Positions 40,101 to 46,429 of a DNA stretch of 46,429 nt are shown in pieces. This stretch comes from Chthoniobacter flavus (GTDB lineage: Bacteria; Verrucomicrobiota; Verrucomicrobiia; Chthoniobacterales; Terrimicrobiaceae). The notes under the pieces are model-generated. The model did no database searches and was not told the DNA's origin. It saw only the letters and a list, made by a program, of their open reading frames with translations. Each line of letters begins with the position of its first letter. Position 1 is the first letter of the stretch. The stretch spans positions 1 to 46,429 of the forward strand of contig CAMASH010000023.1 in NCBI GenBank assembly GCA_945860745.1, written 5' to 3'. The position numbers were made by a program, and so were the translations under genes.

Positions 40101-41278
40101 CGGCCTTTACCTGGGAGAGCGAAATCTCCATCGCCCACGACCTCAAGCTCGCCAGCAAGCCCGATGATTCCTGGGTGGAACGCTGGAGCCTCGTGGCCTC
40201 GCCGGTCTGGAATGTCACCAGGGCCGGCCTCGCCCCGATTTTCGAACCGGGCAACCCGGAACTCGTGCCGGTCTGGCATCCCTGGCCGGGCGAAAGCGTG
40301 GACCTGGCCATCAGCCGTCCCGAGGCCATCGCGGGCGCGACGGTCACAGTCCACAACGGCACCCACGCCGTCACTCTCGGCAAACGCCAGCGCACCGCCC
40401 GGCTCGATCTCTCGCTGCGCTGCAGCCTGGGCGAGGATTTCCTCATCGGTCTGCCCGCCGGTGCGGATGTGACCGCGTTGACTTTCAACGGCTCGACCAT
40501 CCCGGTGCGCAAGGAGGGCGACACGGTCATCATTCCCCTGCGACCCGGCGACCAGTCCCTCTCGCTCGAATGGAAAACGAACACCCCGCTGGGCTTTCGT
40601 GCCCGGGTCGAGGAAGTCCGCCTGCCGGGGGAAAGCGCGAACCTCCACACCGTGCTCACAGTCCCGGACAATCGCTGGGTGTTGTGGGCGGACGGTCCCC
40701 TGCGTGGACCCGCCGTGCGTTTCTGGACCGTATTGGTTTGCTGTCTGATCGCAGCCTTGGTGTTGGGCCGGGTGAAACTTTCCCCGTTGCGACCTCTGGA
40801 ATGGATGCTCCTCTCGCTTGGCCTGACTCAAGTGCCATTGCCCATCGCGCTGGGGGTGGTCGCGTGGCTGTTTTTCCTGGCCTGGCGCGGACGCGAATCC
40901 TTCCTGCGCCTGCCGGTGCTGGGTTTCAATCTGCTGCAAGTGCTGCTCATCGGCCTCACCGCGCTGTCGCTCGGCATCTTTGTCGCGGTAGTGGCGGAGG
41001 GCTTGCTGGGCAACCCGGAGATGTTCATTCAAGGCAACGGCTCCTCCCGAACCATGCTGCGCTGGTATCAGCCGCGCTGCGAAAACGCCCTGCCCCAGCC
41101 GGGATGCTGGACGGTTTCGATCTGGTGGTTCCGCATTCTCATGCTGGCCTGGGCCCTCTGGCTGGCCGCCTCGCTTATCCGCTGGCTGCGTTGGGCCTGG
41201 GAGCAATTCAGCACCGGCGGATGCTTCCGGAGGAATGCGAAGAATCCCGCAACCCCGCCGCCGTTGCATGCGGCTTGA
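37190..41278 (+). CDS. Very large conserved membrane protein of unknown function
   Basis: This 1362-residue protein has a signal peptide (LRLVVFLFPSLLFAAPPPAA) followed by a segment, IPAVLRDWEDWATWGEGHRQ, that I recall from uncharacterised proteins of similar size in proteobacteria. Its organisation is periplasmic beta-rich region (about 25-465), membrane cluster (about 473-565), loop, single helix (about 690-715), an internal signal-like segment (RVTFFAASLTATQAQQIP, about 730-748), a second beta-rich periplasmic region (about 750-1175) and a terminal membrane cluster (about 1178-1335). The two halves look alike in plan, as if from a fusion or duplication. No catalytic motif is seen. It stands alone, with a divergent neighbour upstream. 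Confidence 0.8.
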   Translation: MNIPRWLRLVVFLFPSLLFAAPPPAAPVPPGRQIPAVLRDWEDWATWGEGHRQCPAPYNEAGKHICFWPSRLGLQVDRAAGRFDLGVTVFHETWVPLPGGNEAWPIDVQVNGTPVPVVEHDGRPAVELAAGTYQLEGGFRWNEIPQGLPLPRETGVLALTLEGQPVDAPTWDAQGFLWLKRNASSEAADKDFLSIKVYALVEDGIPLWLRTQVELIVSGKSREEEIGAILPAGWKLSAVNSPLPVVVDDAGRMKAQVRAGKWTVAVDAFRLDHPAEFRYAADAKPAAEEQLVAFQAKPDFRMVDITGSPSIDVSQTTFPDQWRQFPVYRWDTATPFTIEERMRGMGLQTPQGLKITRTLWLDENGKGLTFRDRIAGKMQQIWRLDAAEGQDLGSVRSNGEGQLITRNPQNNAPGVEIRTRDLNLEATGRTERSGGLSATGWRSDADALNVALNLPPGWRLFALFGADWVKGDWLTAWTLLDLFLLLIFTLAVFRLWGFGPAVLAFLAFGISYHEPGAPRYVWLILIIPLALLRVVPAGWGRRLLQIWKWIMIVVFVLVVAPFLSAQVQQALFPQLEKTGFGHQTLLAARADQQTTFQADDESTPAPRAAGEGAMPQEQEMGETQSNRGSWGISAKRKANVPANSNLMYDTRARIQTGPGVPDWNWRTVTFGWNGPVQASQQVQPILISLTLERILTGLRIALLLALAAILLNARRLTGPLFQAAGKTAIRVTFFAASLTATQAQQIPDKETLATLRERLLETSDAYPNAASIPSVTLTIKADRRISMEAEIHAAIRTAVPLPGRLPAWLPVSVTVDGKPGAALRRDDGCLWVVLGEGVHRVQVEGLLPDVTEWEWTFPLKPHRVTIDAPGWNVSGVRPDGTPEQQVFFALKQKSTAGQASYDRQDYQSLIVVERRLELGLVWQVRTTVSRLSPGGKAVALRVPLLAGENILSSNAVAKDGFIEVRLGAQEPAFTWESEISIAHDLKLASKPDDSWVERWSLVASPVWNVTRAGLAPIFEPGNPELVPVWHPWPGESVDLAISRPEAIAGATVTVHNGTHAVTLGKRQRTARLDLSLRCSLGEDFLIGLPAGADVTALTFNGSTIPVRKEGDTVIIPLRPGDQSLSLEWKTNTPLGFRARVEEVRLPGESANLHTVLTVPDNRWVLWADGPLRGPAVRFWTVLVCCLIAALVLGRVKLSPLRPLEWMLLSLGLTQVPLPIALGVVAWLFFLAWRGRESFLRLPVLGFNLLQVLLIGLTALSLGIFVAVVAEGLLGNPEMFIQGNGSSRTMLRWYQPRCENALPQPGCWTVSIWWFRILMLAWALWLAASLIRWLRWAWEQFSTGGCFRRNAKNPATPPPLHAA

Positions 41279-41338
41279 GGCTCTTTCCTGCTTGAACGGT
41301 TGACGACAGCCCAATCTGCCTTCACCCTCGCCACCCAC

Positions 41339-41896
41339 ATGAGCCTTCTCTTTTTCAAACGCGTCCTGGCCAATCCGCTGCGGGTGGGATACGTCGTGCC
41401 GAGTTCGCCTTTTCTGACCCGCCAGACCGCCAAACGGATCGATTTCTCCAAGCCGCGCGTGGTGGTGGAACTCGGCCCCGGCGAAGGCTGCCACACCCGC
41501 CAGATCGTCAAACGCATGACGGCCGGTTCCCAGCTCATTCTTTTGGAATTGGACGAGGAATTCGCCAGGCATCTGAAAAAATCCTTCGCCCATGATCCGC
41601 GTGTGACCGTGCTTCACAGCGACGCGCTGCATCTGCCGGAGACCTTGCAGAATCTGGGCCACACCCACTGCGATTACATCGTTTCCGGCCTGCCGTTTCT
41701 GGTTATTGACGAACCGGTCCGCAACAAGATCCTGCAAAATATTGCCGGGGCCATGCGCGAGGACAGCCGCTTCATCACCTATCAGGTTTCCGACCAACTC
41801 TGCGGACACAAGCATCTCTTCGAACTGGCCGGACGCGAATATTGTCGGCTGAATCTCCCGCCGATCAACGTGTTCGAGTTCAAGAAGGCGGCCTGA
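41339..41896 (+). CDS. PmtA-like SAM-dependent methyltransferase (phospholipid N-methyltransferase / rRNA dimethylase-like)
   Basis: From ATG 41339 the product has 185 residues. It shows the short class-I methyltransferase of the PmtA type: FLANP-like lead with VGYVVPSSPFLTRQTAKRID, SAM-binding VVELGPGEGCHTRQIVKRM, the acidic end of strand 2 (LILLELDEEFARHL) and DYIVSGLPFLVID in the position of the catalytic motif IV. It probably methylates phosphatidylethanolamine head groups; other lipid or small substrates are possible. It is followed 40 bases later by the repeat-bracketed four-helix-bundle gene. Confidence 0.85.
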   Translation: MSLLFFKRVLANPLRVGYVVPSSPFLTRQTAKRIDFSKPRVVVELGPGEGCHTRQIVKRMTAGSQLILLELDEEFARHLKKSFAHDPRVTVLHSDALHLPETLQNLGHTHCDYIVSGLPFLVIDEPVRNKILQNIAGAMREDSRFITYQVSDQLCGHKHLFELAGREYCRLNLPPINVFEFKKAA

Positions 41897-41934
41897 GGGA
41901 AAGGCTAAAGGCAGAAAGCTAAATGCTGAAATCA
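41897..41934. repeat. Left arm of inverted repeats bracketing the four-helix-bundle gene
   Basis: GGGAAAGGCTAAAGGCAGAAAGC... matches, in inverted orientation and imperfectly, the right arm at 42291-42325, whose reverse strand reads GGGAAAAGCTGAACGC... then AAAGGCTAAAGG. Both arms are built of AAAGCTAAA-like units. Confidence 0.55.
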
Positions 41935-41936
41935 GC

Positions 41937-42296
41937 ATGAATGCTCCACAGGACCTGAAACCGCGAACCAAAGCGTTCGCTTTGCGGGTGATCCGCTTGT
42001 ATTCCAAGCTGCCGAAGTCCGATTCTGTGGCGCAGGTCCTCGGCAGGCAGGTTCTTCGCTCGGGCACATCGGTAGGAGCAAACTACCGGGAAGCCTCGCG
42101 CAGTCGCTCGAAAGCCGAATTCATTTCCAAGACCGGCGACTGCCTCAAAGAAATCGAGGAAACCGAATACTGGCTTGAGTGACTTCTGGAGAGCGGGTGC
42201 CTCAGCGCGCCTCAGATGACGGAACTCCTCGACGAAACACGCCAGCTCATCGCTATTTTCACCACGATCAACAAGCGCTCGAAGGACAACCTTTAG
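41937..42296 (+). pseudogene. Four-helix-bundle (S23/IVS-type) protein gene interrupted by TGA
   Basis: The first 81 residues match the 23S-rRNA-intervening-sequence/four-helix-bundle family (LRSGTSVGANYREASRSRSK; FISKTGDCLKEIEETEYWLE). A TGA follows at 42180-42182. Reading on in the same frame gives 37 more codons (LLESGCLSAPQMTELLDETR...) that fit the family's fourth helix, and a TAG at 42294-42296. The gene is thus split by one nonsense change in the WLELL region. Related genes sit inside 23S rRNA intervening sequences or as stand-alone cassettes; here it is bracketed by inverted repeats. The truncated 81-residue product may still be made. Confidence 0.82.
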
Positions 42297-42325
42297 CCTT
42301 TAGATTTTAGCGTTCAGCTTTTCCC
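42291..42325. repeat. Right arm of the inverted repeats, overlapping the end of the aminotransferase gene
   Basis: This is the inverted counterpart of 41897-41934. The last codons of the aminotransferase gene on the minus strand (GKAER, stop at 42307-42309) lie within this arm, so the insertion supplied the gene's present stop. Confidence 0.5.
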
Positions 42326-43581
42326 GCGTATCCCTCCGTCACTTCCTCCGCGAGGATGGCAATGCCTTCGCGCACGACGGTTTCATCCATGGCAAAACTC
42401 AGCCGGATGCATTCGTGTCCGTGACCCCAATCCTGCGGCGCGCCCACTCCGAAATAGTGTCCGGGAATGATAAGCACCCCGCGCGCCTTCAGGCGGTTGT
42501 AAAGGGTTTCCGCCGTGATCTTCATGCCGCGAAACCACAGCCAGAGGAACAGCGCCCCCTCGCTCACATGCACGTGATAGTCGAGCGCGTCATCGAAAAA
42601 CTCCGCGATCCATTTCTGCGCGAGCTGCGATTTGCGTTCATAAAACGGACGCACCACTTCACGGGCCAGCCGCAGGATCTCACCGGACTCCACCATCGGC
42701 AGCACCATGGTCTGGCCGATGGGACAATTGGCCAGACCGACAATGGCTGTCATGGATGCCACGGCCCGGATGATTTCCGGCCGCGCCACCACGATGCCCG
42801 TGCGCGTGTTGGGCAGGCCGAATTTCGAGAGGCTCAGCGTGAGGATGATGTTGTCATTCCAGATCGGATCGATCTCACGAAAAACGATGCCGGGAAAGGG
42901 CGTGCCGTAGGCGTTGTCGATGATGAGGGGAACTCCCGCGGCCTGCGCGATGGCATCAAGACGATGAATCTCCTCATTGGTCAGCACATTTCCGGACGGG
43001 TTGGTCGGACGCGACACGCACAACGCGGCCACGTCGCCCGTGACGGCCAGCCGGTCGAAATCCACGTGATACTTAAAACGGTGGCCGGGCAGAAATTCGA
43101 TCCTCGGTTCCACCGCGCGCATCATCCCGGAGGCCAGGCCCTGATTCGCGTATCCGATGTATTCCGGCACGAGCGGAAAAAGAATGGTCTTGCGGCGTCC
43201 GTCGGAAAATTCCCCCGCCAGCAGATTGAAGAGCAGGAAAAACGCGGTCTGGCCGCCCGCCGTGATGGCCAGATTTTCCGGCCCGACTTCCCAGCCGAAC
43301 TCGCGCCGCAACAACCCGGCCAGGGCGGTGAGAAAGCGCCCGTTCCCCACGGGTGGATCATAGTTTGTCATCATCCGGTCAAAGGCCGGCGCGTCGGCCA
43401 GGATCTCCGCCATGCGGTTGCGCCAGATGGCCTGCATCTCCGGGATATGGGCGGGATTGCCGCCGCCGAGCATGCGGACGGGATCATGAGCCCCGGCCAT
43501 GGCCCGGCCCAGATCGTCCATCAACTCCTCGATCCCGCTGCCGGAGGCCAGTCTTTCGCCAAAGAGGGATTTTTCAAACAC
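42307..43581 (-). CDS. avtA: Valine-pyruvate aminotransferase-like (AvtA) class-I aminotransferase
   Basis: This 424-residue PLP enzyme has the AvtA-type N-terminus (GIEELMDDLGRAMAGAHDPV; MLGGGNPAHIPEMQAIWR), AITAGGQTAFFLLFNLLAG, CVSRPTNPSGNVLTNEE, DNAYGTPFPGI and the PLP-lysine segment LSLSKFGLPNTRTG, plus RLSFA near the C-terminus for carboxylate binding. It exchanges amino groups between valine or alanine and their keto acids. The last residues are encoded in the repeat arm of the neighbouring cassette. It diverges from thiH across a hairpin-forming repeat. Confidence 0.93.
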   Translation of the reverse strand: MFEKSLFGERLASGSGIEELMDDLGRAMAGAHDPVRMLGGGNPAHIPEMQAIWRNRMAEILADAPAFDRMMTNYDPPVGNGRFLTALAGLLRREFGWEVGPENLAITAGGQTAFFLLFNLLAGEFSDGRRKTILFPLVPEYIGYANQGLASGMMRAVEPRIEFLPGHRFKYHVDFDRLAVTGDVAALCVSRPTNPSGNVLTNEEIHRLDAIAQAAGVPLIIDNAYGTPFPGIVFREIDPIWNDNIILTLSLSKFGLPNTRTGIVVARPEIIRAVASMTAIVGLANCPIGQTMVLPMVESGEILRLAREVVRPFYERKSQLAQKWIAEFFDDALDYHVHVSEGALFLWLWFRGMKITAETLYNRLKARGVLIIPGHYFGVGAPQDWGHGHECIRLSFAMDETVVREGIAILAEEVTEGYAGKAER

Positions 43582-43590
43582 CGGGGAAGA

Positions 43591-43663
43591 TTAACCACGA
43601 AGGACGCCGAGAGCACAAAGGCATTCTCCTTTTCTTGGTGTTCTTGGGGCTCTTTGTGGTTAA
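43591..43663. repeat. Extragenic palindromic repeat between avtA and thiH
   Basis: TTAACCAC (43591-43598) and GTGGTTAA (43656-43663) close an imperfect 73-base hairpin whose arms remain alike inward (CACGAAGGACGCCGAGAG against CACAAAGAGCCCCAAGAA). The CACGAAGG-type units resemble repeats scattered in many genomes. It occupies nearly the whole divergent promoter region. Confidence 0.6.
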
Positions 43664-43672
43664 TTGCTTCCG

Positions 43673-44785
43673 ATGCCTTTCTCTTCGGAACTCTCCCGCG
43701 CCTTAAGCGACCAGTCCCCGCTTTTGCGCCGGCTGGAACGCCTGATCGCGCCGGTGGACGATGCCGGTCTCTCCCGGATGGCCCGTGAATCCACCACCCT
43801 CACCCGCCGCTACTTCGGCCGCACCATGCGGCTTTTTGCGCCGCTCTACCTCTCCAACGAGTGCATCAACTCCTGCTCCTACTGCGGATTCTCCAAGGAA
43901 AACGCCATCCTGCGCGTGACGCTGGAACTTGACGAGGTGGCAAAAGAAGCCGAACACCTCGCCGCGCAAGGATTCCGCAACATCCTGCTCGTGGCCGGCG
44001 AACATCCCAAGTTTGTCTCCGGCGGCTACATGGAAGCCTGCCTGCGCCGACTGACGCCACTTATTCCCAGTGTGAGCCTGGAGGTCGCGCCGATGGAAAC
44101 CGCCGACTACATTCCGTTGGTGCGAGCCGGGGCGGAGGGGCTCGTCGTCTATCAGGAAACCTACCACCCCGAAACGTATGCCGGGATGCATCTCTCCGGT
44201 CCCAAGAAAGACTACGCCTGGCGGCTCGATTGTCCCGAACGCGCTTATGAGGCAGGTTTCCGCCGCATCGGCATCGGCGCGCTCTTCGGCCTCTGGCACT
44301 GGCGGGATGAGGCCCTGGCGCTGGCCGCTCAGGTGGAACACCTGCTGCGTTCCTGCTGGAAAGCGCAGCTCACCGTCAGCCTGCCGCGGTTGCGTCCCGC
44401 GGCCGGAGAATTCCAGCCGACCCATCCCTTGCCCGACCGCGAATTCATCCAGCTTCTCTGCGCGCTGCGCATCTGTTTTCCGCAAATCGGCATCGTGATG
44501 AGCACCCGCGAACCCTCCAATCTGCGCGACACCGTGGCCCCGCTCGGCGTGACCATGATGAGCGCCGGCAGCCACACCGAACCCGGCGGGTATACCGGCC
44601 AGGGAAAGGATCACCTGCACCGAACCATTCGCGGACGCCAGATCGCCGCCCAGGGCGAGGGCGCCGAGGGCCAGTTCGCTATTTCCGACGACCGATCCCC
44701 GGAAGCCGTGGCGGCCCGTCTCCGCGACCTCGGCCTGGAGCCCGTGTGGAAGGATTGGGACGCCGCCATCCTCAACGCGGCGTGA
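43673..44785 (+). CDS. thiH: 2-iminoacetate synthase (tyrosine lyase)
   Basis: From ATG 43673 the product has 370 residues, with the radical-SAM cluster motif CINSCSYC (Cys64, Cys68, Cys71) and ThiH-specific stretches (RMRLFAPLYLSN-like region, GLVVYQETYHPETYAGMHLS, SLPRLRPAAGEFQP, STREPSNLRD). It cleaves tyrosine to give dehydroglycine for the thiazole ring of thiamine. thiS follows with a GTGA overlap, so the two are made together. I looked for a TPP riboswitch upstream and saw none. Confidence 0.96.
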   Translation: MPFSSELSRALSDQSPLLRRLERLIAPVDDAGLSRMARESTTLTRRYFGRTMRLFAPLYLSNECINSCSYCGFSKENAILRVTLELDEVAKEAEHLAAQGFRNILLVAGEHPKFVSGGYMEACLRRLTPLIPSVSLEVAPMETADYIPLVRAGAEGLVVYQETYHPETYAGMHLSGPKKDYAWRLDCPERAYEAGFRRIGIGALFGLWHWRDEALALAAQVEHLLRSCWKAQLTVSLPRLRPAAGEFQPTHPLPDREFIQLLCALRICFPQIGIVMSTREPSNLRDTVAPLGVTMMSAGSHTEPGGYTGQGKDHLHRTIRGRQIAAQGEGAEGQFAISDDRSPEAVAARLRDLGLEPVWKDWDAAILNAA

Positions 44786-44982
44786 AAACCGTTTCCCTCA
44801 ATGGGGCCACCCGGGAGACTTCGTCCGAAACCATTACGGATTTCGTCCACGAACTGGCCCTCGCCCCGCAAACCCTCCTCATCGAACACAACGGCATCGC
44901 CCTCCACCGCTCCGAATGGCCGCAGACCGCTCTAGGCGATGGCGACCGCGTGGAGTTGCTGCACGTGGCCGCGGGGGGTTAG
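44782..44982 (+). CDS. thiS: Sulfur carrier protein ThiS
   Basis: This 66-residue beta-grasp protein starts with GTG at 44782, overlapping the thiH stop, and ends in the diagnostic Gly-Gly (LLHVAAGG) that is adenylated and thiocarboxylated. KTVSLNGATRE and LGDGDRVELL fit the family. It donates sulfur to the thiazole ring. A longer frame starting inside thiH is rejected. Confidence 0.93.
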   Translation: MKTVSLNGATRETSSETITDFVHELALAPQTLLIEHNGIALHRSEWPQTALGDGDRVELLHVAAGG

Positions 44983-45002
44983 AACGAACCATGGACTTTT
45001 TT

Positions 45003-45040
45003 CCTGGAGTCGCCCCAGGCCCCTGGGGCGCTGGTCCAGG
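45003..45040. other. Strong hairpin downstream of thiS
   Basis: CCTGGA (45003-45008), then CGCCCCAG-GCCC-CTGGGGCG (45011-45030), then TCCAGG (45035-45040) make a nested stem with an 8-bp perfect core. The T-run lies before the stem on the plus strand, so it is not a standard terminator for thiS. The rest of the 44983-45148 gap shows no gene. Confidence 0.5.
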
Positions 45041-45148
45041 CGGCACGCGGAATCTTCACCCCCACGGCCACAGAGTGCCGTGACGGCATAAACTTTGCCT
45101 GGAGAGATCCCCTCTAAATTCATCACCCGATTCAGCCTCACTTTCTCC

Positions 45149-45847
45149 ATGAAAAAAACCTCCCCTGGCTTGCGCCGGGCCATCCTTTTTCTGCTCCTCG
45201 TGTATCTCGCCGTTGGAGTCAGCCTGGGCGGCGAAACCGCGCCCGCGCCCCGCGACAGGGAAACCATCATCAAAGCCTTTCTCCAGGAACAGCCCCGCTT
45301 CCGGGCCGCGGGAATTTTCACCTCAAAAGTCCCGGGCAAACCACCAGTCACCTGCGGCGCCAGGATCCACTTCGACAAGGACGTCGGGGCCGTCTTCTCC
45401 TACAACACCACCGGCGAGGAATTGGAGCCCTACGACTTTTATTTTTGGAACCGCACCCTGGCTCTCTTCGTCTATAATCGTGAACGCAAAGACATCTTGA
45501 AATCCGAGATGCAGGGCGCGCCCCTGCGCACCGTCTTCAATTTCGTCTGGGATATCCTGAAAGAGGCGGAGGAGGGGGCCGGACTCAAGACCCTGGTCTT
45601 CTCGGGCCTCATGAAAATGACCCTCGATGAAAGCGGCGACACCATCAGAATCGTTTTCCGCAAGAGGTTGATGCCCCTGCCCGTCAAGGACATCACGTTT
45701 GTTCTGAACAAGGACTATCAACTCGCCGAAATGCATCTGACCGAAAGCAACGGCAGAGCCCACTCCTTCGCGGTCCAGCAATTTCAAAAGACCACGGAAA
45801 AACTGAAAAAGCCGAAGATCCAAAAGAAGCCGCCCGCAAGGCACTGA
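45149..45847 (+). CDS. Exported hypothetical protein, LolA-like in outline
   Basis: From ATG 45149 the product has 232 residues, starting with KK-hydrophobic signal sequence (RRAILFLLLVYLAVGVSLGG). The mature part is beta-rich with alternating strands (FTSKVPGKPPVTCGARIHFD; DFYFWNRTLALFVYNRERKD; MTLDESGDTIRIVFRK) and a basic tail (KKPKIQKKPPARH). The strand pattern recalls LolA-like carriers, but no diagnostic motif is present, so the function is left open. It is followed by a DoxX gene in the same direction. Confidence 0.75.
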   Translation: MKKTSPGLRRAILFLLLVYLAVGVSLGGETAPAPRDRETIIKAFLQEQPRFRAAGIFTSKVPGKPPVTCGARIHFDKDVGAVFSYNTTGEELEPYDFYFWNRTLALFVYNRERKDILKSEMQGAPLRTVFNFVWDILKEAEEGAGLKTLVFSGLMKMTLDESGDTIRIVFRKRLMPLPVKDITFVLNKDYQLAEMHLTESNGRAHSFAVQQFQKTTEKLKKPKIQKKPPARH

Positions 45848-45899
45848 GAATGGTGCGGGAAAAATTGCACTTTCTTCGCCCGCCGCTCAAGATGCCGGC

Positions 45900-46304
45900 A
45901 TGATCCTCACCTGGCTTTCCAACTACCGCGACCTCGGTCTCCTTGTCCTCCGCGCCGGCATCGGCATCATGATGACCCTGCACGGTTGGCCCAAACTCGC
46001 CGGCGGCCTGCCCGCCTGGGAGAAACTCGGCCAGGCCATGAGCCATGTCGGTATCAATTTTTTTCCGGGCTTCTGGGGATTCTCCTGCGCCATGGTCGAG
46101 ACGATTGGCGGCGTCCTGCTCATCATCGGCTTCTGCTTCCGGCCCGTCACCATTCTGCTCACGCTCAACTTCATCGTCGCCACCGTGTTGCTCTACAAAA
46201 CCAGCGGCGTCTTCCTCGATTGGTCGCGTCCTGCGGAAATGCTCATCCTCTTTTTCAGCCTCATCTTCATCGGGGCCGGCAAATACAGCGTGGACCGCAG
46301 TTAG
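45900..46304 (+). CDS. DoxX-family membrane protein
   Basis: This 134-residue protein has four hydrophobic helices and the DoxX landmarks LLVLRAGIGIMMTLHGWPKL, FWGFSCAMVETIGGVLLIIG and FRPVTILLTLNFIVATVLL. Members are inner-membrane proteins, some linked to thiol or oxidative-stress handling; the exact role is unknown. The gene ends just before a strong bidirectional terminator. Confidence 0.93.
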   Translation: MILTWLSNYRDLGLLVLRAGIGIMMTLHGWPKLAGGLPAWEKLGQAMSHVGINFFPGFWGFSCAMVETIGGVLLIIGFCFRPVTILLTLNFIVATVLLYKTSGVFLDWSRPAEMLILFFSLIFIGAGKYSVDRS

Positions 46305-46312
46305 CAAAAAAA

Positions 46313-46345
46313 AACGCCCCGGCTTTCACCGGGGCGTTCTTTGTT
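46313..46345. terminator. Bidirectional intrinsic terminator
   Basis: AACGCCCCGG (46313-46322), loop CTTTCA, CCGGGGCGTT (46329-46338) form a perfect 10-bp stem. It is followed by CTTTGTT on the plus strand and preceded by a nine-base A-run that becomes a U-tract on the minus strand. It serves the DoxX gene and the convergent glycine-rich gene. Confidence 0.9.
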
Positions 46346-46362
46346 AAATCTGACGGGACAGA

Positions 46363-46429
46363 TTAGTACCGGCGATTGCCGCCGCCACCGCCGCCGCCGC
46401 GGTTTCCGCCGCCGCCGCCGCCGTAGCCA
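46363..46429 (-). CDS. C-terminal glycine-rich tail of a gene entering from the right edge (probably an RNA-binding protein)
   Basis: Reading the minus strand into the TAA at 46363-46365 gives GYGGGGGGNRGGGGGGGNRRY. Gly-rich tails with Asn-Arg and Tyr like this close many small bacterial RRM-type RNA-binding proteins. Only 21 residues are visible, so the family is inferred. Confidence 0.65.
   Translation of the reverse strand, partial: GYGGGGGGNRGGGGGGGNRRY

Noticed and set aside
39224-42067. 947-codon minus-strand open frame
   Set aside because: It lies opposite the large membrane protein and methyltransferase genes, has no recognisable motif and has the composition of antisense high-GC sequence.
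27490-42296. UGA recoding (read as Trp or selenocysteine) to explain two in-frame TGA codons
   Set aside because: Many intact genes here end in TGA (for example lptA, thiH, mlaE, mlaF, the oxidoreductases), and no SECIS-like context was seen; independent nonsense mutations in accessory genes are simpler.
43582-43672. TPP riboswitch upstream of thiH
   Set aside because: The conserved CUGAGA and related core elements are not present; the region is an extragenic palindromic repeat.
45003-45040. Hairpin after thiS as an intrinsic terminator
   Set aside because: The T-run is on the wrong side for the plus strand and would be an A-run on the minus-strand transcript.
46369-46429. GCC-triplet tract as a simple-sequence repeat
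   Set aside because: On the minus strand it is the glycine-rich coding tail of a protein ending at a TAA, so coding explains it.

Overview
The window reads as a chromosomal piece of a Gram-negative, didermic bacterium, most likely a member of the Verrucomicrobiota. The reasons are an LPS-export cluster (kdsA, lptC, lptA, lptB) joined directly to HPr kinase, HPr and enzyme I, an Mla/MCE lipid-transport operon, a DsbD-type reductase, an atypical NAD-epimerase next to a DapA-like lyase, and PL26/YetA-like giant exported glycan enzymes. The lineage is inferred from gene content only; no rRNA, tRNA or CRISPR array was seen.

Region 1 (1-12.1 kb) is a carbohydrate locus that is AT-richer by eye than the rest. 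It holds a LacI regulator (1107 to the left edge), a divergent class-I glutamine-amidotransferase-like protein, and a minus-strand operon of five genes (12050 to 2232). The operon encodes a Gfo/Idh/MocA oxidoreductase, two exported ~240-residue proteins and two exported giants of the exo-rhamnogalacturonan-lyase/YetA type. The two small proteins and the C-terminus of one giant carry the same unrecognised ~200-residue domain, which is the most novel signal in the window. Two 15-bp palindromes with the same 7-1-7 architecture sit in the two control regions.

Region 2 (12.3-18.3 kb) has a TetR repressor diverging from a four-gene catabolic operon (atypical NAD-epimerase, DapA-like lyase, L-serine dehydratase beta and alpha). 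Its sigma70-type promoter has a perfect 16-bp operator laid over the -10 box. A DUF883 membrane protein, a 180-bp inverted-repeat element and a second LacI regulator with a putative auto-operator follow.

Region 3 (18.4-25.5 kb) is a compact envelope/phosphotransfer operon, kdsA-lptC-lptA-lptB-hprK-ptsH-ptsI, followed by a convergent iron-type alcohol dehydrogenase. Region 4 (25.6-27.9 kb) is accessory and decayed: an IS256-family insertion sequence, twin 15-bp direct repeats, a VapC-like toxin gene broken by a TGA at a tryptophan position, and a possible DUF2513 remnant.

Region 5 (27.9-37.0 kb) is on the minus strand except for one small exported protein: the Mla operon (MlaE with fused STAS domain, MlaF, MlaD), a DsbD-like reductase, accA, a LysM protein with an apparently dead L,D-transpeptidase domain, a conserved hypothetical and a quinone oxidoreductase. 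Region 6 (37.2-46.4 kb) has a 1362-residue uncharacterised membrane protein, a PmtA-like methyltransferase, a four-helix-bundle gene bracketed by inverted repeats and broken by a TGA, an AvtA-like aminotransferase, thiH-thiS, an exported hypothetical, a DoxX protein, a strong bidirectional terminator and the glycine-rich tail of a gene entering from the right edge.
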